The notes: a model not told the origin generated them from the letters alone. A stretch of 51,547 bases of DNA from Bacteroidota bacterium (GCA_947447155.1 CANFIN010000009.1:1-51547), one strand, 5' to 3'; shown: positions 21,800 through 33,518, numbered from the stretch's first letter. Numbers and translations: made by a program.

Positions 21800-22963
21800 C
21801 TATGATAGCTTATGAAAAGCATTCCACCACCTATCTGGGACTTCATTAGCACATGCCTGCTGATAATCTTTATAGCTACATGGCATTAGATGCTGACTCA
21901 TGAATCTATTTTTTGATAATTCAACCGGCATTTTCATCCACCAACGGTTGCTTTTCAAACTTTTAATAAATACAATGTCGTTTTCGATTTCAGAAATTGG
22001 AACACGATAGGTTAAATAATTAGACCCCGCTATAGCTGGCGTTTCGTTTTTCCTGTTACCTACTCCTTCAATATAAAACCACATCATCTGAGCGATTAAA
22101 TGGGCAGTTTGGAAATTAATATCTAAATCTAAATTATACTCATAAAATCCTATTCCAGTTGATTTATCACTAAGACCAGAGTACATCATTATTTGGCAAA
22201 TTTCTTCTCCATAAAAACCATTAGGAGTAGCATTTTTATTTCCTGGAGCGTCAGAATTTCTGATAGAAGAAATATCTACAGATATAAAGTCTGCATTTCT
22301 CACAATGGGTTCAGCCTCTTCTATATTAGTTCGCAAATGACCCAATCGATAAGTTTCAAAAAACAGCTTGTTCATCATTTCTATACTGGAGCTCCCAACA
22401 AAGTATGTTTGATAACCGACATTACTGAAATTAAATAAATAGTTGGGCTGCTCCATAATAATGTTACCCAGAAATGTTTCTGAATTACAACCATCATCCG
22501 GACTACCCAAATCAAATCTTGAATCTACACATACAAGATTTACAATTTGCTCAAGCTTTTTATATCCACAATAATGAGCATACGTCAAATCCTGACTTCC
22601 ACCTATTATTATCGGAATAATATTGTTGCTTAATAATTCACTAACCACAGTAGAAATTGCAGCATAGGTATCAGATAATGTATCGCCAAGGATTAAATTC
22701 CCAAGATCAATTATTGAACGGCTATTTAAATGGATTTTTAATTTGTAAAACTTTTCCCGAATTGCATCAATTCCATTTTTAGAATTAATATTCGCAACTC
22801 CGCCTCTATATTCTGACACACCAACAATTGCAATATCTGCTCCTTCAAATGAAGGAAAATTTCTTTCGGCAATATTTGAATATATAACTGAACCTAGACT
22901 ATCACCAGGGAAATTCGAACGATTAAATGTTTCGTTCAATGGATAAAAATAGTTACTAAGCAT
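21800..22963 (-). CDS. Ureohydrolase (arginase/formimidoylglutamase)-fold protein with degenerate metal site
   Basis: 387 aa; aligned motifs GGSQDLTYA (canonical GGDHS), VDSRFDLG (DAHxD), SVDISSIRNSDAPG (DxDxxDPxxxPG). Confidence 0.82.
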   Translation of the reverse strand: MLSNYFYPLNETFNRSNFPGDSLGSVIYSNIAERNFPSFEGADIAIVGVSEYRGGVANINSKNGIDAIREKFYKLKIHLNSRSIIDLGNLILGDTLSDTYAAISTVVSELLSNNIIPIIIGGSQDLTYAHYCGYKKLEQIVNLVCVDSRFDLGSPDDGCNSETFLGNIIMEQPNYLFNFSNVGYQTYFVGSSSIEMMNKLFFETYRLGHLRTNIEEAEPIVRNADFISVDISSIRNSDAPGNKNATPNGFYGEEICQIMMYSGLSDKSTGIGFYEYNLDLDINFQTAHLIAQMMWFYIEGVGNRKNETPAIAGSNYLTYRVPISEIENDIVFIKSLKSNRWWMKMPVELSKNRFMSQHLMPCSYKDYQQACANEVPDRWWNAFHKLS

Positions 22964-22983
22964 ATTATTATTCTATTGTCGTA

Positions 22984-25461
22984 TTATTTTTTCTTAATTG
23001 TTTTCTTTGCAGCTTTTTTTGCTGGTGCAGCCTTCGTTGCTGTAGTTTTCTTTGCAGCTTTTTTCGACGGGGATTTTTTAACTGAAGCTTTTTTAGCTGC
23101 TGCTTTTGATGCAACTTTTTCTGCTGCCTCAATTTTCTTCTTAGACTTAAATCTAGATTTTGCGGAAGCATTTTTATCGTCTGCTGCAATTTCTAAACAA
23201 TCATCCAATGAAAGCAATTTAGGGTCGGAAGCCTTAGGAATTCGATAGTTCAAATCTCCAACTACTAAATAAGCACCCCATCTTCCATTCAACAATTGAA
23301 CATCCGGTCTTTCTTTAAACACTTTGATAACTCTTTCTCTTTCTGCTTTCCTCTTTGCTTCTATTAATTCGATTGCACGATCCAAAATAATTATATAAGG
23401 ATCGTCTGTCTTAGGCATAGATATAAATAAATTATCATGCTTAACATAAGGTCCAAATCGACCAATACTAACGGAAACGCTTTTACCTTCATACTCTCCA
23501 ACTGTTCTAGGAAGCTTAAATAAATCTAACGCTTCTTCTAAGGTAATCGATTCCAAACGCTGTCCCGTTCTTAGCGGAGCATATTGAGGTTTATCGTCAT
23601 CACCATCACCAGATATTTGAACAAGCGGACCGAATCGGCCTATTCTTGCGATAACTTGCTTGCCACTTTCTGGATGCTTTCCTAAAATCCTTTCACCATT
23701 TGCTCGCTCACTATTTTTTTCTGTATTAACAACTAGTTTATGAAAAGGCTCATAAAACTTCTTCAACATTTTTGACCAATCTAAATTACCTTGAGCAATT
23801 TCATCAAATTCCTTTTCAACATTAGCAGTGAAATTAAAATCCATAATAGTCGGAAAATGCTGCGCTAAAAAATCAGTTACAACAGTACCAATATCCGTAG
23901 GAAACATTTTAGACTTTTCATTACCAAAAGTTTCTGTCTTTAATTCCTCTTGAATTTTACCTTTCGCTAAAGTCAAGACATTAAAATTCCTTTCTTTACC
24001 CATCCTGTCTTCTTTGACTACATATCCTCGAGTTTGAACAGTTGCAATTGTTGGTGCATAGGTTGATGGTCTTCCAATACCTAATTCTTCAAGCTTTTTT
24101 ACTAAGCTTGCTTCAGTATACCTTGCTGGTGGGGTCGAATATTTTTCTGTTGCAGAAATCGAATCTACCTCCAAATCCTGACCTACTTTTAACGGAGGCA
24201 ACAAACCGCTTTCGTTCTCTTCAGATTCATCGTCAGTAGATTCTAAGTATACTCTTAAAAATCCATCAAATCGAATTACTTCACCAGTAGCATTAAAATG
24301 ATCACTTGTTTTATTGTTAGCAATTGTAACAACAGTACGCTCAAGTTGTGCATCTGCCATTTGGGAGGCAATTGTTCTTTTATATATCAACTCATATAAT
24401 CTTTTATCAGCGCTATCTCCATCAATAGTAGGATGATCTAGATAAGTTGGTCGAATGGCCTCATGAGCTTCTTGTGCATTTGCAGACTTCGTTTTATATT
24501 GCTTAGGATTAGAATACTCCTTTCCAAACTGGCGCGAGATTGCTGCTTTAGCACTATCTAAAGCAAGCTGAGATAAATTTACAGAGTCTGTTCTCATATA
24601 AGTTATCTTTCCACTTTCATACAAACGTTGCGCTACAACCATTGTTTGTTTTACAGAAAATCCTAGCTTTCTGCTGGCCTCTTGCTGTAATGTTGAAGTT
24701 GTAAATGGAGCTGCTGGTGATTTTTTTCCTGGCTTTACTTCTAAATCCTGAATATTAAATTTGGCATCTGCTAGTTTTTCAAGGAAAGCCTTCGCATCTT
24801 CTAAATTTTTTAATCTCTTTGGTAACTCTGCTTTTAGAATTGTTGTATTGCCATTCTTGTCTTTCACTTTAAACAATGCAATTAAACGATAGCTAGACAC
24901 TGAGGTAAATTTTTCAATTTCACGCTCACGATCAACAATTAAGCGAACTGAAACCGATTGCACTCGACCAGCAGATAAAGAAGGCTTCACTTTTTTCCAT
25001 AGTACAGGTGATAATTCAAATCCAACCAAACGGTCTAAAATTCGCCTTGCCTGTTGCGCATCCACTAAATTAATATCAATAAAACGTGGATTACTAATCG
25101 CATCCTGTATTGCTTTTTTAGTGATTTCGTGAAAAACAATTCGTTTTGTATTGGATTTATTCAACCCCAATGTTTCATATAAATGCCAACTAATCGCCTC
25201 TCCCTCTCGGTCTTCATCGGTAGCAAGCCAAACAGTTGTTGCTTTTTTTGATAGTTTTATTAATTCATCAACAACCTTAACTTTCTCAGGACTAACCTCA
25301 TAATTTGGTTCAAAATGATTGGAAATATCAATTGCTTTATCATTTTTTACTAAATCACGCACATGCCCATAACTGGATTTAACTAAGTACCCTTTCCCTA
25401 AAAACCCTTCTATTGTCTTGGCTTTTGCCGGTGACTCCACTATTACTAAGTTCTCTGCCAT
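22984..25461 (-). CDS. topA: DNA topoisomerase I with Lys/Ala-rich C-terminal tail
   Basis: 825 aa; LVIVESPAKAKTIEGFLGKGY, KITYMRTDSVNLS, ELGIGRPSTYAPTIATVQTRGYV; histone H1-like tail. Confidence 0.97.
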   Translation of the reverse strand: MAENLVIVESPAKAKTIEGFLGKGYLVKSSYGHVRDLVKNDKAIDISNHFEPNYEVSPEKVKVVDELIKLSKKATTVWLATDEDREGEAISWHLYETLGLNKSNTKRIVFHEITKKAIQDAISNPRFIDINLVDAQQARRILDRLVGFELSPVLWKKVKPSLSAGRVQSVSVRLIVDREREIEKFTSVSSYRLIALFKVKDKNGNTTILKAELPKRLKNLEDAKAFLEKLADAKFNIQDLEVKPGKKSPAAPFTTSTLQQEASRKLGFSVKQTMVVAQRLYESGKITYMRTDSVNLSQLALDSAKAAISRQFGKEYSNPKQYKTKSANAQEAHEAIRPTYLDHPTIDGDSADKRLYELIYKRTIASQMADAQLERTVVTIANNKTSDHFNATGEVIRFDGFLRVYLESTDDESEENESGLLPPLKVGQDLEVDSISATEKYSTPPARYTEASLVKKLEELGIGRPSTYAPTIATVQTRGYVVKEDRMGKERNFNVLTLAKGKIQEELKTETFGNEKSKMFPTDIGTVVTDFLAQHFPTIMDFNFTANVEKEFDEIAQGNLDWSKMLKKFYEPFHKLVVNTEKNSERANGERILGKHPESGKQVIARIGRFGPLVQISGDGDDDKPQYAPLRTGQRLESITLEEALDLFKLPRTVGEYEGKSVSVSIGRFGPYVKHDNLFISMPKTDDPYIIILDRAIELIEAKRKAERERVIKVFKERPDVQLLNGRWGAYLVVGDLNYRIPKASDPKLLSLDDCLEIAADDKNASAKSRFKSKKKIEAAEKVASKAAAKKASVKKSPSKKAAKKTTATKAAPAKKAAKKTIKKK

Positions 25462-25733
25462 GCGTCGATTTTTATGCTTAATGTTTTAGAATATCAATTA
25501 TTTACAATCCATAGATCCGTTTGACACGAAGAATTTTCAAATGAATTTGGCGAGCAAAATAACAAAATTTAAATGTCATTTCGGTTTTTTTGAAAAATCT
25601 ATTGTTTTTTAACTCCATAAAAAATCTTGAAAAATTGCTGTTACTAACTTCTAAAAATTGGATGACAATAATTAAAATTCAAAAAAACGAATTAAATATT
25701 TTTGTAATCCAACTCATTTTAAATAATCATCCT

Positions 25734-26294
25734 ATGAAAAAAATTAGCAGCATTTTATTTTATTTCTTTTTGCCTCAAATACTCTTTGCTCAATCATTTC
25801 AAGAAGGAAATATTTTAATTAAAGGGGGCCTAGGTATTAGTAGCCCATACTATTGGAAATATGCAGAAGGAGTAATTCCACCATTAAATATTAATGTTGA
25901 CTATGCTTTAAAGGACAAAATTGGGGTTGGTGGTATTTTAGGATATACCGCATCCAAATACACGCTAAGTGATAATGCTGGTAAATATGTATCAAGACAA
26001 ACATACCGTTTAATTGGCGGTAGGGCTACCTATCACTTTTGGAACAAAGAACACTATGATTTATACATTGGAGGAATGATGGGCTATATTCAATCTGGTT
26101 GGAAGGTGACTTACAAAGAGAAATATTACGCCGTAAACGAAATTCCCAAACCAAAATATGGAGGCTTTGTAGTAGCAGGGTTTGCGGGACTGAATTACAG
26201 TATTAATAATGATTGGGGGGTATTTGGTGAAGTTGGTTATAGCCTTTCCGTTATTACAGGAGGAGTGTATTGGAGACTTAGCAAAATAAAATAG
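25734..26294 (+). CDS. Outer-membrane beta-barrel-like secreted protein
   Basis: ORF 25590..26294; internal in-frame ATG at 25734 gives a clean signal peptide MKKISSILFYFFLPQILFAQS, then Gly/aromatic beta-strand pattern. Confidence 0.7.
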   Translation: MKKISSILFYFFLPQILFAQSFQEGNILIKGGLGISSPYYWKYAEGVIPPLNINVDYALKDKIGVGGILGYTASKYTLSDNAGKYVSRQTYRLIGGRATYHFWNKEHYDLYIGGMMGYIQSGWKVTYKEKYYAVNEIPKPKYGGFVVAGFAGLNYSINNDWGVFGEVGYSLSVITGGVYWRLSKIK

Positions 26295-26312
26295 ATTATT
26301 TACTGCTGACAT

Positions 26313-26343
26313 TTTGTCACCGCCTTTGCTTTTTGTACTTTTG
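26313..26343 (+). promoter_or_regulatory. Bacteroidota housekeeping-type promoter upstream of miaB
   Basis: TTTG/TTG ending at 26316, 19-nt spacer, TACTTTTG at 26336-26343 (consensus TTTG-N19-23-TAnnTTTG). Confidence 0.6.
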
Positions 26344-26360
26344 TATTCAAATATTTTGAG

Positions 26361-27836
26361 ATGTACAACGAAGGAAATAAGGTCATTGATGAATCCCGAC
26401 AAGGTGAAGCAACTATGCTTGAGGCTAAGGTTCAATTGAATGGGAAAAAACTGTTTTTAGAAAGTTATGGTTGTGCCATGAACTTTTCAGATAGCGAGAT
26501 CATAGCTTCAATATTAACAGGAATCGGATTTCAAACAACTAATTCAGTTGAAGAAGCTGATGTTGTCTTTTTAAATACATGCGCCATCCGAGATAATGCA
26601 GAAAACAGAGTTCGTCAGCGACTACAAGATTTGAAGAAATCAAAAAAGCAAAATCCAGGTCTAATTATAGGTGTACTTGGCTGTATGGCGGAACGGTTAA
26701 AAACAAAATTGCTTGAAGAAGAAAAATTAGTTGATATTGTTGCTGGCCCTGATTCTTACCGAGATCTTCCAAATCTAATTGAACAAGTTGAAGGCGGTCA
26801 AAAAGCAGTCAATGTTTTATTATCAAGAGAAGAAACTTATGCAGATATAAGCCCTGTACGACTATCAACAAATGGGGTTAATGCATTCATATCTATAATG
26901 CGCGGATGCGATAATATGTGTGCTTTTTGCGTAGTTCCTTTTACGAGAGGTAGGGAACGAAGCCGAGATCCAAAGAGCATCGTGGAAGAGGCTAAACAGT
27001 TATTCGATCAAGGGTACCGCGAGGTTACTTTATTAGGACAAAATGTTGATTCATATCTGTGGTGGGGAGGTGGTCAGAAAAAGGAATTACCTACTGAAAC
27101 TGTACACAAAGCGCTTAATCATCTATTGGCCGAAGAGGAGCAATCAAATTTTACGACGTTTGCCGATTTACTTGAATTGGTGGCAAAAATACATCCTGAT
27201 TTGAGAGTAAGATTTTCAACGAGCAATCCAAGAGATATGACTGATGCGGTGCTATATACTATCGCAAAACACGAGAATATTTGCAAGTATATTCACCTAC
27301 CTGTTCAAGCAGGAAGTACAAGTATGCTTGAGCGAATGAATAGAGGATATACAAGAGAACAATATATTGCCCGAATAGAATCAATCAGAAAAATATTGCC
27401 AGGTTGTGCTATTTCAACAGATATTATTGCAGGCTTTTGTGGTGAGACAGACGAGGAACATAAAGAAACTTTATCGTTAATGGAATGGGCAAATTATGAT
27501 TTCGTCTACATGTTTAAGTATTCTGAACGACCAGGAACGGCAGCGGCTAAAAAAATGACTGATGATATTAGTGAAGAAATTAAATCAAAACGATTAAGCG
27601 AAATAGTAGAACTACAACAGAAAATGTCAGCCGAGAGAACTAAGCTTGGTTTAAATAAAACACACCGTGTTCTTATTGAAGGAATTTCTAAAAAGTCGAA
27701 GGAAATGTTAAGCGGAAGAACAAGCAAGAACATTGTGTGTGTATTTCCTAAAGAAAACTATCAGCCGGGTGAATATGTAAATGTTTATGCTGATACTTGC
27801 ACAAAGACCACCTTAATAGGATTCGTTGTTAAATAA
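26361..27836 (+). CDS. miaB: tRNA-2-methylthio-N6-dimethylallyladenosine synthase
   Basis: 491 aa; [13 protein letters not shown], radical [26 protein letters not shown]-terminal TRAM-like region. Confidence 0.95.
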   Translation: MYNEGNKVIDESRQGEATMLEAKVQLNGKKLFLESYGCAMNFSDSEIIASILTGIGFQTTNSVEEADVVFLNTCAIRDNAENRVRQRLQDLKKSKKQNPGLIIGVLGCMAERLKTKLLEEEKLVDIVAGPDSYRDLPNLIEQVEGGQKAVNVLLSREETYADISPVRLSTNGVNAFISIMRGCDNMCAFCVVPFTRGRERSRDPKSIVEEAKQLFDQGYREVTLLGQNVDSYLWWGGGQKKELPTETVHKALNHLLAEEEQSNFTTFADLLELVAKIHPDLRVRFSTSNPRDMTDAVLYTIAKHENICKYIHLPVQAGSTSMLERMNRGYTREQYIARIESIRKILPGCAISTDIIAGFCGETDEEHKETLSLMEWANYDFVYMFKYSERPGTAAAKKMTDDISEEIKSKRLSEIVELQQKMSAERTKLGLNKTHRVLIEGISKKSKEMLSGRTSKNIVCVFPKENYQPGEYVNVYADTCTKTTLIGFVVK

Positions 27837-27844
27837 TTTATACG

Positions 27845-29086
27845 TTGAAAATACAAGATCTAAAATTGCGCTTTGGAATTATCGGTAATTCACCGCAGTT
27901 AGACTATTGCATTGATATTGCTAGGCAAGTTGCACCCACCGATTTATCTGTATTAATAACCGGAGAGAGTGGTACTGGGAAAGAAATATTTCCTCAGATA
28001 ATACATTTTTTAAGTTCTAGAAAACATGGTTCTTACATTGCGGTAAATTGTGGAGCAATCCCTGAAGGCACAATTGACTCAGAATTGTTCGGTCATGAAA
28101 AAGGATCTTTTACTGGAGCACATGAGGCAAGAAAAGGATATTTTGAAGTTGCCAATGGAGGTACAATATTTTTAGATGAAGTTGCCGAATTACCGCTGCT
28201 AACGCAGGTTCGTTTGCTTCGTGTACTAGAAACTGGTGAATTTATCAGAGTTGGCTCTAGTAAAGTCCAAAAAACAAATGTCCGCATTGTTGCTGCCACA
28301 AATGTTAACATCCCTGAGGCAATTGAGAAAGGCAGATTTAGAGAAGATCTATACTATCGTTTAAACACGGTACCTGTATCAATACCTCCGCTAAGAGATC
28401 GTAAAGAAGATATCTTACTATTATTTAGAAAATTTGCAGCCGATTTTTCTGATAAATATAAAATGCCTTATATGGTATTGTTACCTGAAGCGCAAAAACT
28501 TTTAATGGACAATAGATGGCCGGGTAATGTCAGACAACTAAAAAATATTACCGAACAATTATCTATTTTAGAAAAGAATAAAGAAATCAGTGCTGAGGTA
28601 TTATTAAAATATTTGCCTAAAGAATCGATAGCAAGTGTACCAATGGTTTTAAGAGAGGCATTTAATTCAAGTGGAGATTATTCAGAAAGAGAACTATTGT
28701 ATAAAGTTCTTTTTGATATGAAAAAAGATTTGACCGAATTAAAATCTGTTGTTGCAAACCTAATGTCAGGCTCAAAAGTAGAATTATCTTCAGAAAAAAT
28801 TTATCATCAAGCAAATTTTGGAGACCATTCATCATCTATCATTACACCTGCTCCAATTTCCAGTTTTCATTCTTCAGGAAGTAATGTCACTATTGAACCT
28901 GCCGATATTAATATTGATGCGCATACTGAAATAAAAGATGAGCTTTTATCATTGGCAGATAAAGAAAAAGAAATGATTATTAAATCACTCGAAAAGCATA
29001 GAGGCAGAAGAAAAAACTCAGCAAAGGAATTAGGAATATCTGAGCGAACACTGTATAGAAAAATTAACGAATACGGAATAAAATAA
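27845..29086 (+). CDS. Sigma-54-interacting AAA+ transcriptional activator without receiver domain
   Basis: 413 aa, TTG start; Walker A GESGTGKE, GSFTGA loop, GTIFLDEVAELP, R finger region, C-terminal Fis-type HTH KNSAKELGISERTLYRKINEYGIK. Confidence 0.93.
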   Translation: MKIQDLKLRFGIIGNSPQLDYCIDIARQVAPTDLSVLITGESGTGKEIFPQIIHFLSSRKHGSYIAVNCGAIPEGTIDSELFGHEKGSFTGAHEARKGYFEVANGGTIFLDEVAELPLLTQVRLLRVLETGEFIRVGSSKVQKTNVRIVAATNVNIPEAIEKGRFREDLYYRLNTVPVSIPPLRDRKEDILLLFRKFAADFSDKYKMPYMVLLPEAQKLLMDNRWPGNVRQLKNITEQLSILEKNKEISAEVLLKYLPKESIASVPMVLREAFNSSGDYSERELLYKVLFDMKKDLTELKSVVANLMSGSKVELSSEKIYHQANFGDHSSSIITPAPISSFHSSGSNVTIEPADINIDAHTEIKDELLSLADKEKEMIIKSLEKHRGRRKNSAKELGISERTLYRKINEYGIK

Positions 29087-29592
29087 TGAAAAATAGTTTC
29101 TCCTACATATATATTCTGTTGACAATAATTTTAATTGAAAGTTGTGGTATTTATTCATTTACCGGAGCTTCAATTGCACCAGATATAAAAACTATTTCCA
29201 TAAAATATTTTCAAAATCGATCATCACTTATTCAGCCATCACTAAGTCAGGCATTCACTGAAAAACTAAAAGACAAATTTATTTCTCAAACAAACCTTCG
29301 ATTAATAAACGAAAATGCCGACTTGAAGCTTGAAGGATATATTTCAGACTATAGAACTCAGCCGGTTGCTATTCAAGGAACACAAACTGCAGCATTAAAC
29401 AGGCTTACTATTTCAATAAGTGTTAAATTTACCAACACTAAAGATGATAAACAGAATTACGAAACCGTTTTCAGTCGGTATGCAGACTACGATGCTCAAA
29501 AGAGTTTATCAGAGGTAGAACAATCATTAATTGAAGATATTAATAAGCAATTAGTAGACGACATATTCAATAAATCAGTAAGTAACTGGTAA
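29086..29592 (+). CDS. LptE-family LPS assembly lipoprotein
   Basis: 168 aa; lipobox ESCGIYSFTGASI; LptE-like pattern KTISIKYFQNRSSL...LSQAFTEKLKDKF. Confidence 0.82.
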   Translation: MKNSFSYIYILLTIILIESCGIYSFTGASIAPDIKTISIKYFQNRSSLIQPSLSQAFTEKLKDKFISQTNLRLINENADLKLEGYISDYRTQPVAIQGTQTAALNRLTISISVKFTNTKDDKQNYETVFSRYADYDAQKSLSEVEQSLIEDINKQLVDDIFNKSVSNW

Positions 29593-29593
29593 C

Positions 29594-31036
29594 ATGACAA
29601 GAGACCAATTCACCATTTTTTTGCGCAATCCTGAAACGATTGCTGGCTATTCTACCGAAGAGCTGCAACAGTTGGTGAATGACTTTCCTTATTGCCAACC
29701 TTTGAGAACCTTACAATTAAAGCAATTGAAAGTAAATGACTCTATTCAATATTCTCAACGATTAAAAGAAACAGCTGCTTACTCACCAGATCGGGTTAAG
29801 CTATATCAATTAATGAATAGTAAGAACAACTCAAAAGATGTTGGCATTTCTGCTTTTCCAGAATTAGTAGAGAACGCTTTTATTGATGAGGAAACGGTTG
29901 AGCAAATTCAATCTCCTGATACTGAAACAAAACAAACCGAATTTGTTGAGCCTGCATTTTCCGCAGAATATAAAACTCAAATAATAAACGATAATATTTC
30001 TGTTTCATCCGCCATAGAAGAAAAAAATGATAATCAAGATGAGCAGGAAGACCAAGTATCTCCTCAAGAAATTATCGTTAATCGTTTAAAAGAATTGAAT
30101 TTATGGGAAGAGAAACAATCTGACCCAACAACGCCTGAACAACTTCAATCAACAGAATTATCCACCGAAGAAAAAATCCTTGAAGATCAGATCGATGATA
30201 TTAGTTTAATAGAAGAAGCTCCCGTTCAAGAAGCCCCAACAGTGATTAACACGGAGCAGAATGACCATAATATTCTGGTTAGTGGCTATTTAGAAAGCAT
30301 CACTCAATCAAATGAAATAATTTCTCCACATTCATCCTCAAATAATACAGAGAAAAACAAACCAGACACTCCTGTTTTAAGTTTTAGTGACTGGTTAAAA
30401 AGAAAAGATTTTTCATTAGAGGCAGAGCCAAATGAAAACCTTGCTGAAGGCAGTAAATCTAGCAGCGATCAACAACATCCTGTGATTGCTAAAATACTTT
30501 ATATAAAAGATGAAATAGCAGACTCAATAAACGAAATCCCAACTAACGAAGTCAAGGAAATTCAGCCATCTTCTACGGAGGATTCAAATACACCAGAACT
30601 AAGCAATTCGATTCCGGGTCAACCAGCCAGAACGCTTCGAACTAACCAAGAATTAGGATTAAAAGAAGTAATTCGTCCGATTAAAAAAGGTCGCGCTGCA
30701 GAGAGAAAGAACAAGATCAAACCAGAAGAAAAAGCGCATGAATCGAAATTAAACAATAATCCAGAGCACCAATCAAGAATAATTGACCGTTTTATTGACG
30801 AAGAGCCACGAATCACTCCTGTCAGGGCAACTATCTATAATCCTGTGAATATGGCTCGTAAAAGCACTATTCAGCCAGATGACGTAGTAACCGAGACTTT
30901 AGCAATGATTTACGCTCAACAGGGCAATTATGAAAAGGCTATTTCATTTTACGAGAAGCTTTCCTTGAAATTTCCCGAAAAAAGTGTTTACTTTGCATCC
31001 CTCATACAAGAATTGAAAAACAAACAAAATCAATAA
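29594..31036 (+). CDS. Large low-complexity protein with a C-terminal TPR-like segment
   Basis: 480 aa; acidic/polar central region; C-term ETLAMIYAQQGNYEKAISFYEKLSLKFPEKSVYFASLIQEL. Confidence 0.7.
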   Translation: MTRDQFTIFLRNPETIAGYSTEELQQLVNDFPYCQPLRTLQLKQLKVNDSIQYSQRLKETAAYSPDRVKLYQLMNSKNNSKDVGISAFPELVENAFIDEETVEQIQSPDTETKQTEFVEPAFSAEYKTQIINDNISVSSAIEEKNDNQDEQEDQVSPQEIIVNRLKELNLWEEKQSDPTTPEQLQSTELSTEEKILEDQIDDISLIEEAPVQEAPTVINTEQNDHNILVSGYLESITQSNEIISPHSSSNNTEKNKPDTPVLSFSDWLKRKDFSLEAEPNENLAEGSKSSSDQQHPVIAKILYIKDEIADSINEIPTNEVKEIQPSSTEDSNTPELSNSIPGQPARTLRTNQELGLKEVIRPIKKGRAAERKNKIKPEEKAHESKLNNNPEHQSRIIDRFIDEEPRITPVRATIYNPVNMARKSTIQPDDVVTETLAMIYAQQGNYEKAISFYEKLSLKFPEKSVYFASLIQELKNKQNQ

Positions 31037-31039
31037 GTC

Positions 31040-31369
31040 ATGTTTACATTAATTTTAGTTTTAATCGTTATCGTTAGTATCCTTTTAGGTGCTGTAGTTT
31101 TAGTTCAAAATTCAAAAGGTGGCGGTTTAGCTTCTGGACTAGGTGCTTCGAATCAAATTATGGGTGTTCGTAAAACTACGGATGCTTTAGAAAAATTGAC
31201 TTGGGGATTCGCTATTACATTAATCGTTTTAGCTTTAATCGGAAATTTAGCGTTACCGCATTCTTCTGGATCTACTGTTGGTAAATCAGACTTAGATAAA
31301 AAGTTAGAGAGTATCCCTACTCCGACTGCTCCTAAGGCTCCTGCTGGAGGTGCTGCGCCACAAAAATAA
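31040..31369 (+). CDS. secG: Preprotein translocase subunit SecG
   Basis: 109 aa; ILLGAVVLVQNSKGGGLASGLGASNQIMGVRKTTD. Confidence 0.95.
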   Translation: MFTLILVLIVIVSILLGAVVLVQNSKGGGLASGLGASNQIMGVRKTTDALEKLTWGFAITLIVLALIGNLALPHSSGSTVGKSDLDKKLESIPTPTAPKAPAGGAAPQK

Positions 31370-31510
31370 TTCTGACAGAGTATCCGTCATGCAGTGACAT
31401 AATTTCCAAAAAATGTCACCTAAAATATGCTGTTAAGATTTCAAGTTGGAAAAATTGACAGCATTTTTTTATTGGCACAATTGTCGACAACGGCGCGCGC
31501 CGAAAAAAAA
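31370..31510. promoter_or_regulatory. Palindrome-rich regulatory region upstream of groESL
   Basis: GTGACAT(31394-31400)-N12-ATGTCAC(31413-31419); TGCTGTTAA(31428-31436)...TTGACAGCA(31455-31463); TTGTCGACAA(31481-31490); CGGCGCGCGCCG(31491-31502). Confidence 0.6.
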
Positions 31511-31555
31511 CGGCAAACAACCTTATTTAAAATAATTTAATAAACACTAACTATT

Positions 31556-31834
31556 ATGAGCAAAGTAAACATTAAACCGTTAGCTGACCGTGTGATTGTG
31601 GAAGTTTCACCGGCAGAAGAGAAAACTGCAAGCGGATTAATCATTCCTGATACCGCTAAAGAAAAGCCACAGAAAGGAACAGTTGTAGCTGTTGGAAATG
31701 GCAAAAAAGATGAGCCAATGACGGTTAAAGTTGGCGATACCGTTTTATATGGCAAATATGCAGGAACGGAAGTTTCTGTTGACGGACAAGAATATTTAAT
31801 TATGCGCGAAAGCGACATTTTTGCAATAGTATAA
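31556..31834 (+). CDS. groES: Co-chaperonin GroES
   Basis: 92 aa; [42 protein letters not shown]. Confidence 0.97.
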   Translation: MSKVNIKPLADRVIVEVSPAEEKTASGLIIPDTAKEKPQKGTVVAVGNGKKDEPMTVKVGDTVLYGKYAGTEVSVDGQEYLIMRESDIFAIV

Positions 31835-31862
31835 TTCTAACTTACTAATAAGAAAACAATAA

Positions 31863-33500
<1,638 letters not shown>

Positions 33501-33518
33501 TATTTGAATAAATTAAAT

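Noticed and set aside
22968-23248. Lys/Gln-rich ORF 22968..23189 and Phe/Ala-rich ORF 22976..23248
   Set aside because: Alternative frames of the low-complexity topA C-terminal tail.
27061-27170. Apparent insertion in MiaB ([30 protein letters not shown])
   Set aside because: It lies between conserved LGQNVDSY and FADLL; I recall similar insertions in other Bacteroidota MiaB proteins, so it is probably ordinary.
31473-31487. Strong sigma54 promoter upstream of groES
   Set aside because: TGGCAC is present, but the -12 position reads GA rather than GC, so it is kept only as a weak idea within a finding.
31491-31510. Intrinsic terminator for secG at CGGCGCGCGCCG
   Set aside because: The palindrome is followed by an A tract, not a T tract, on the coding strand, and leaves almost no loop; a protein-binding site is more likely.
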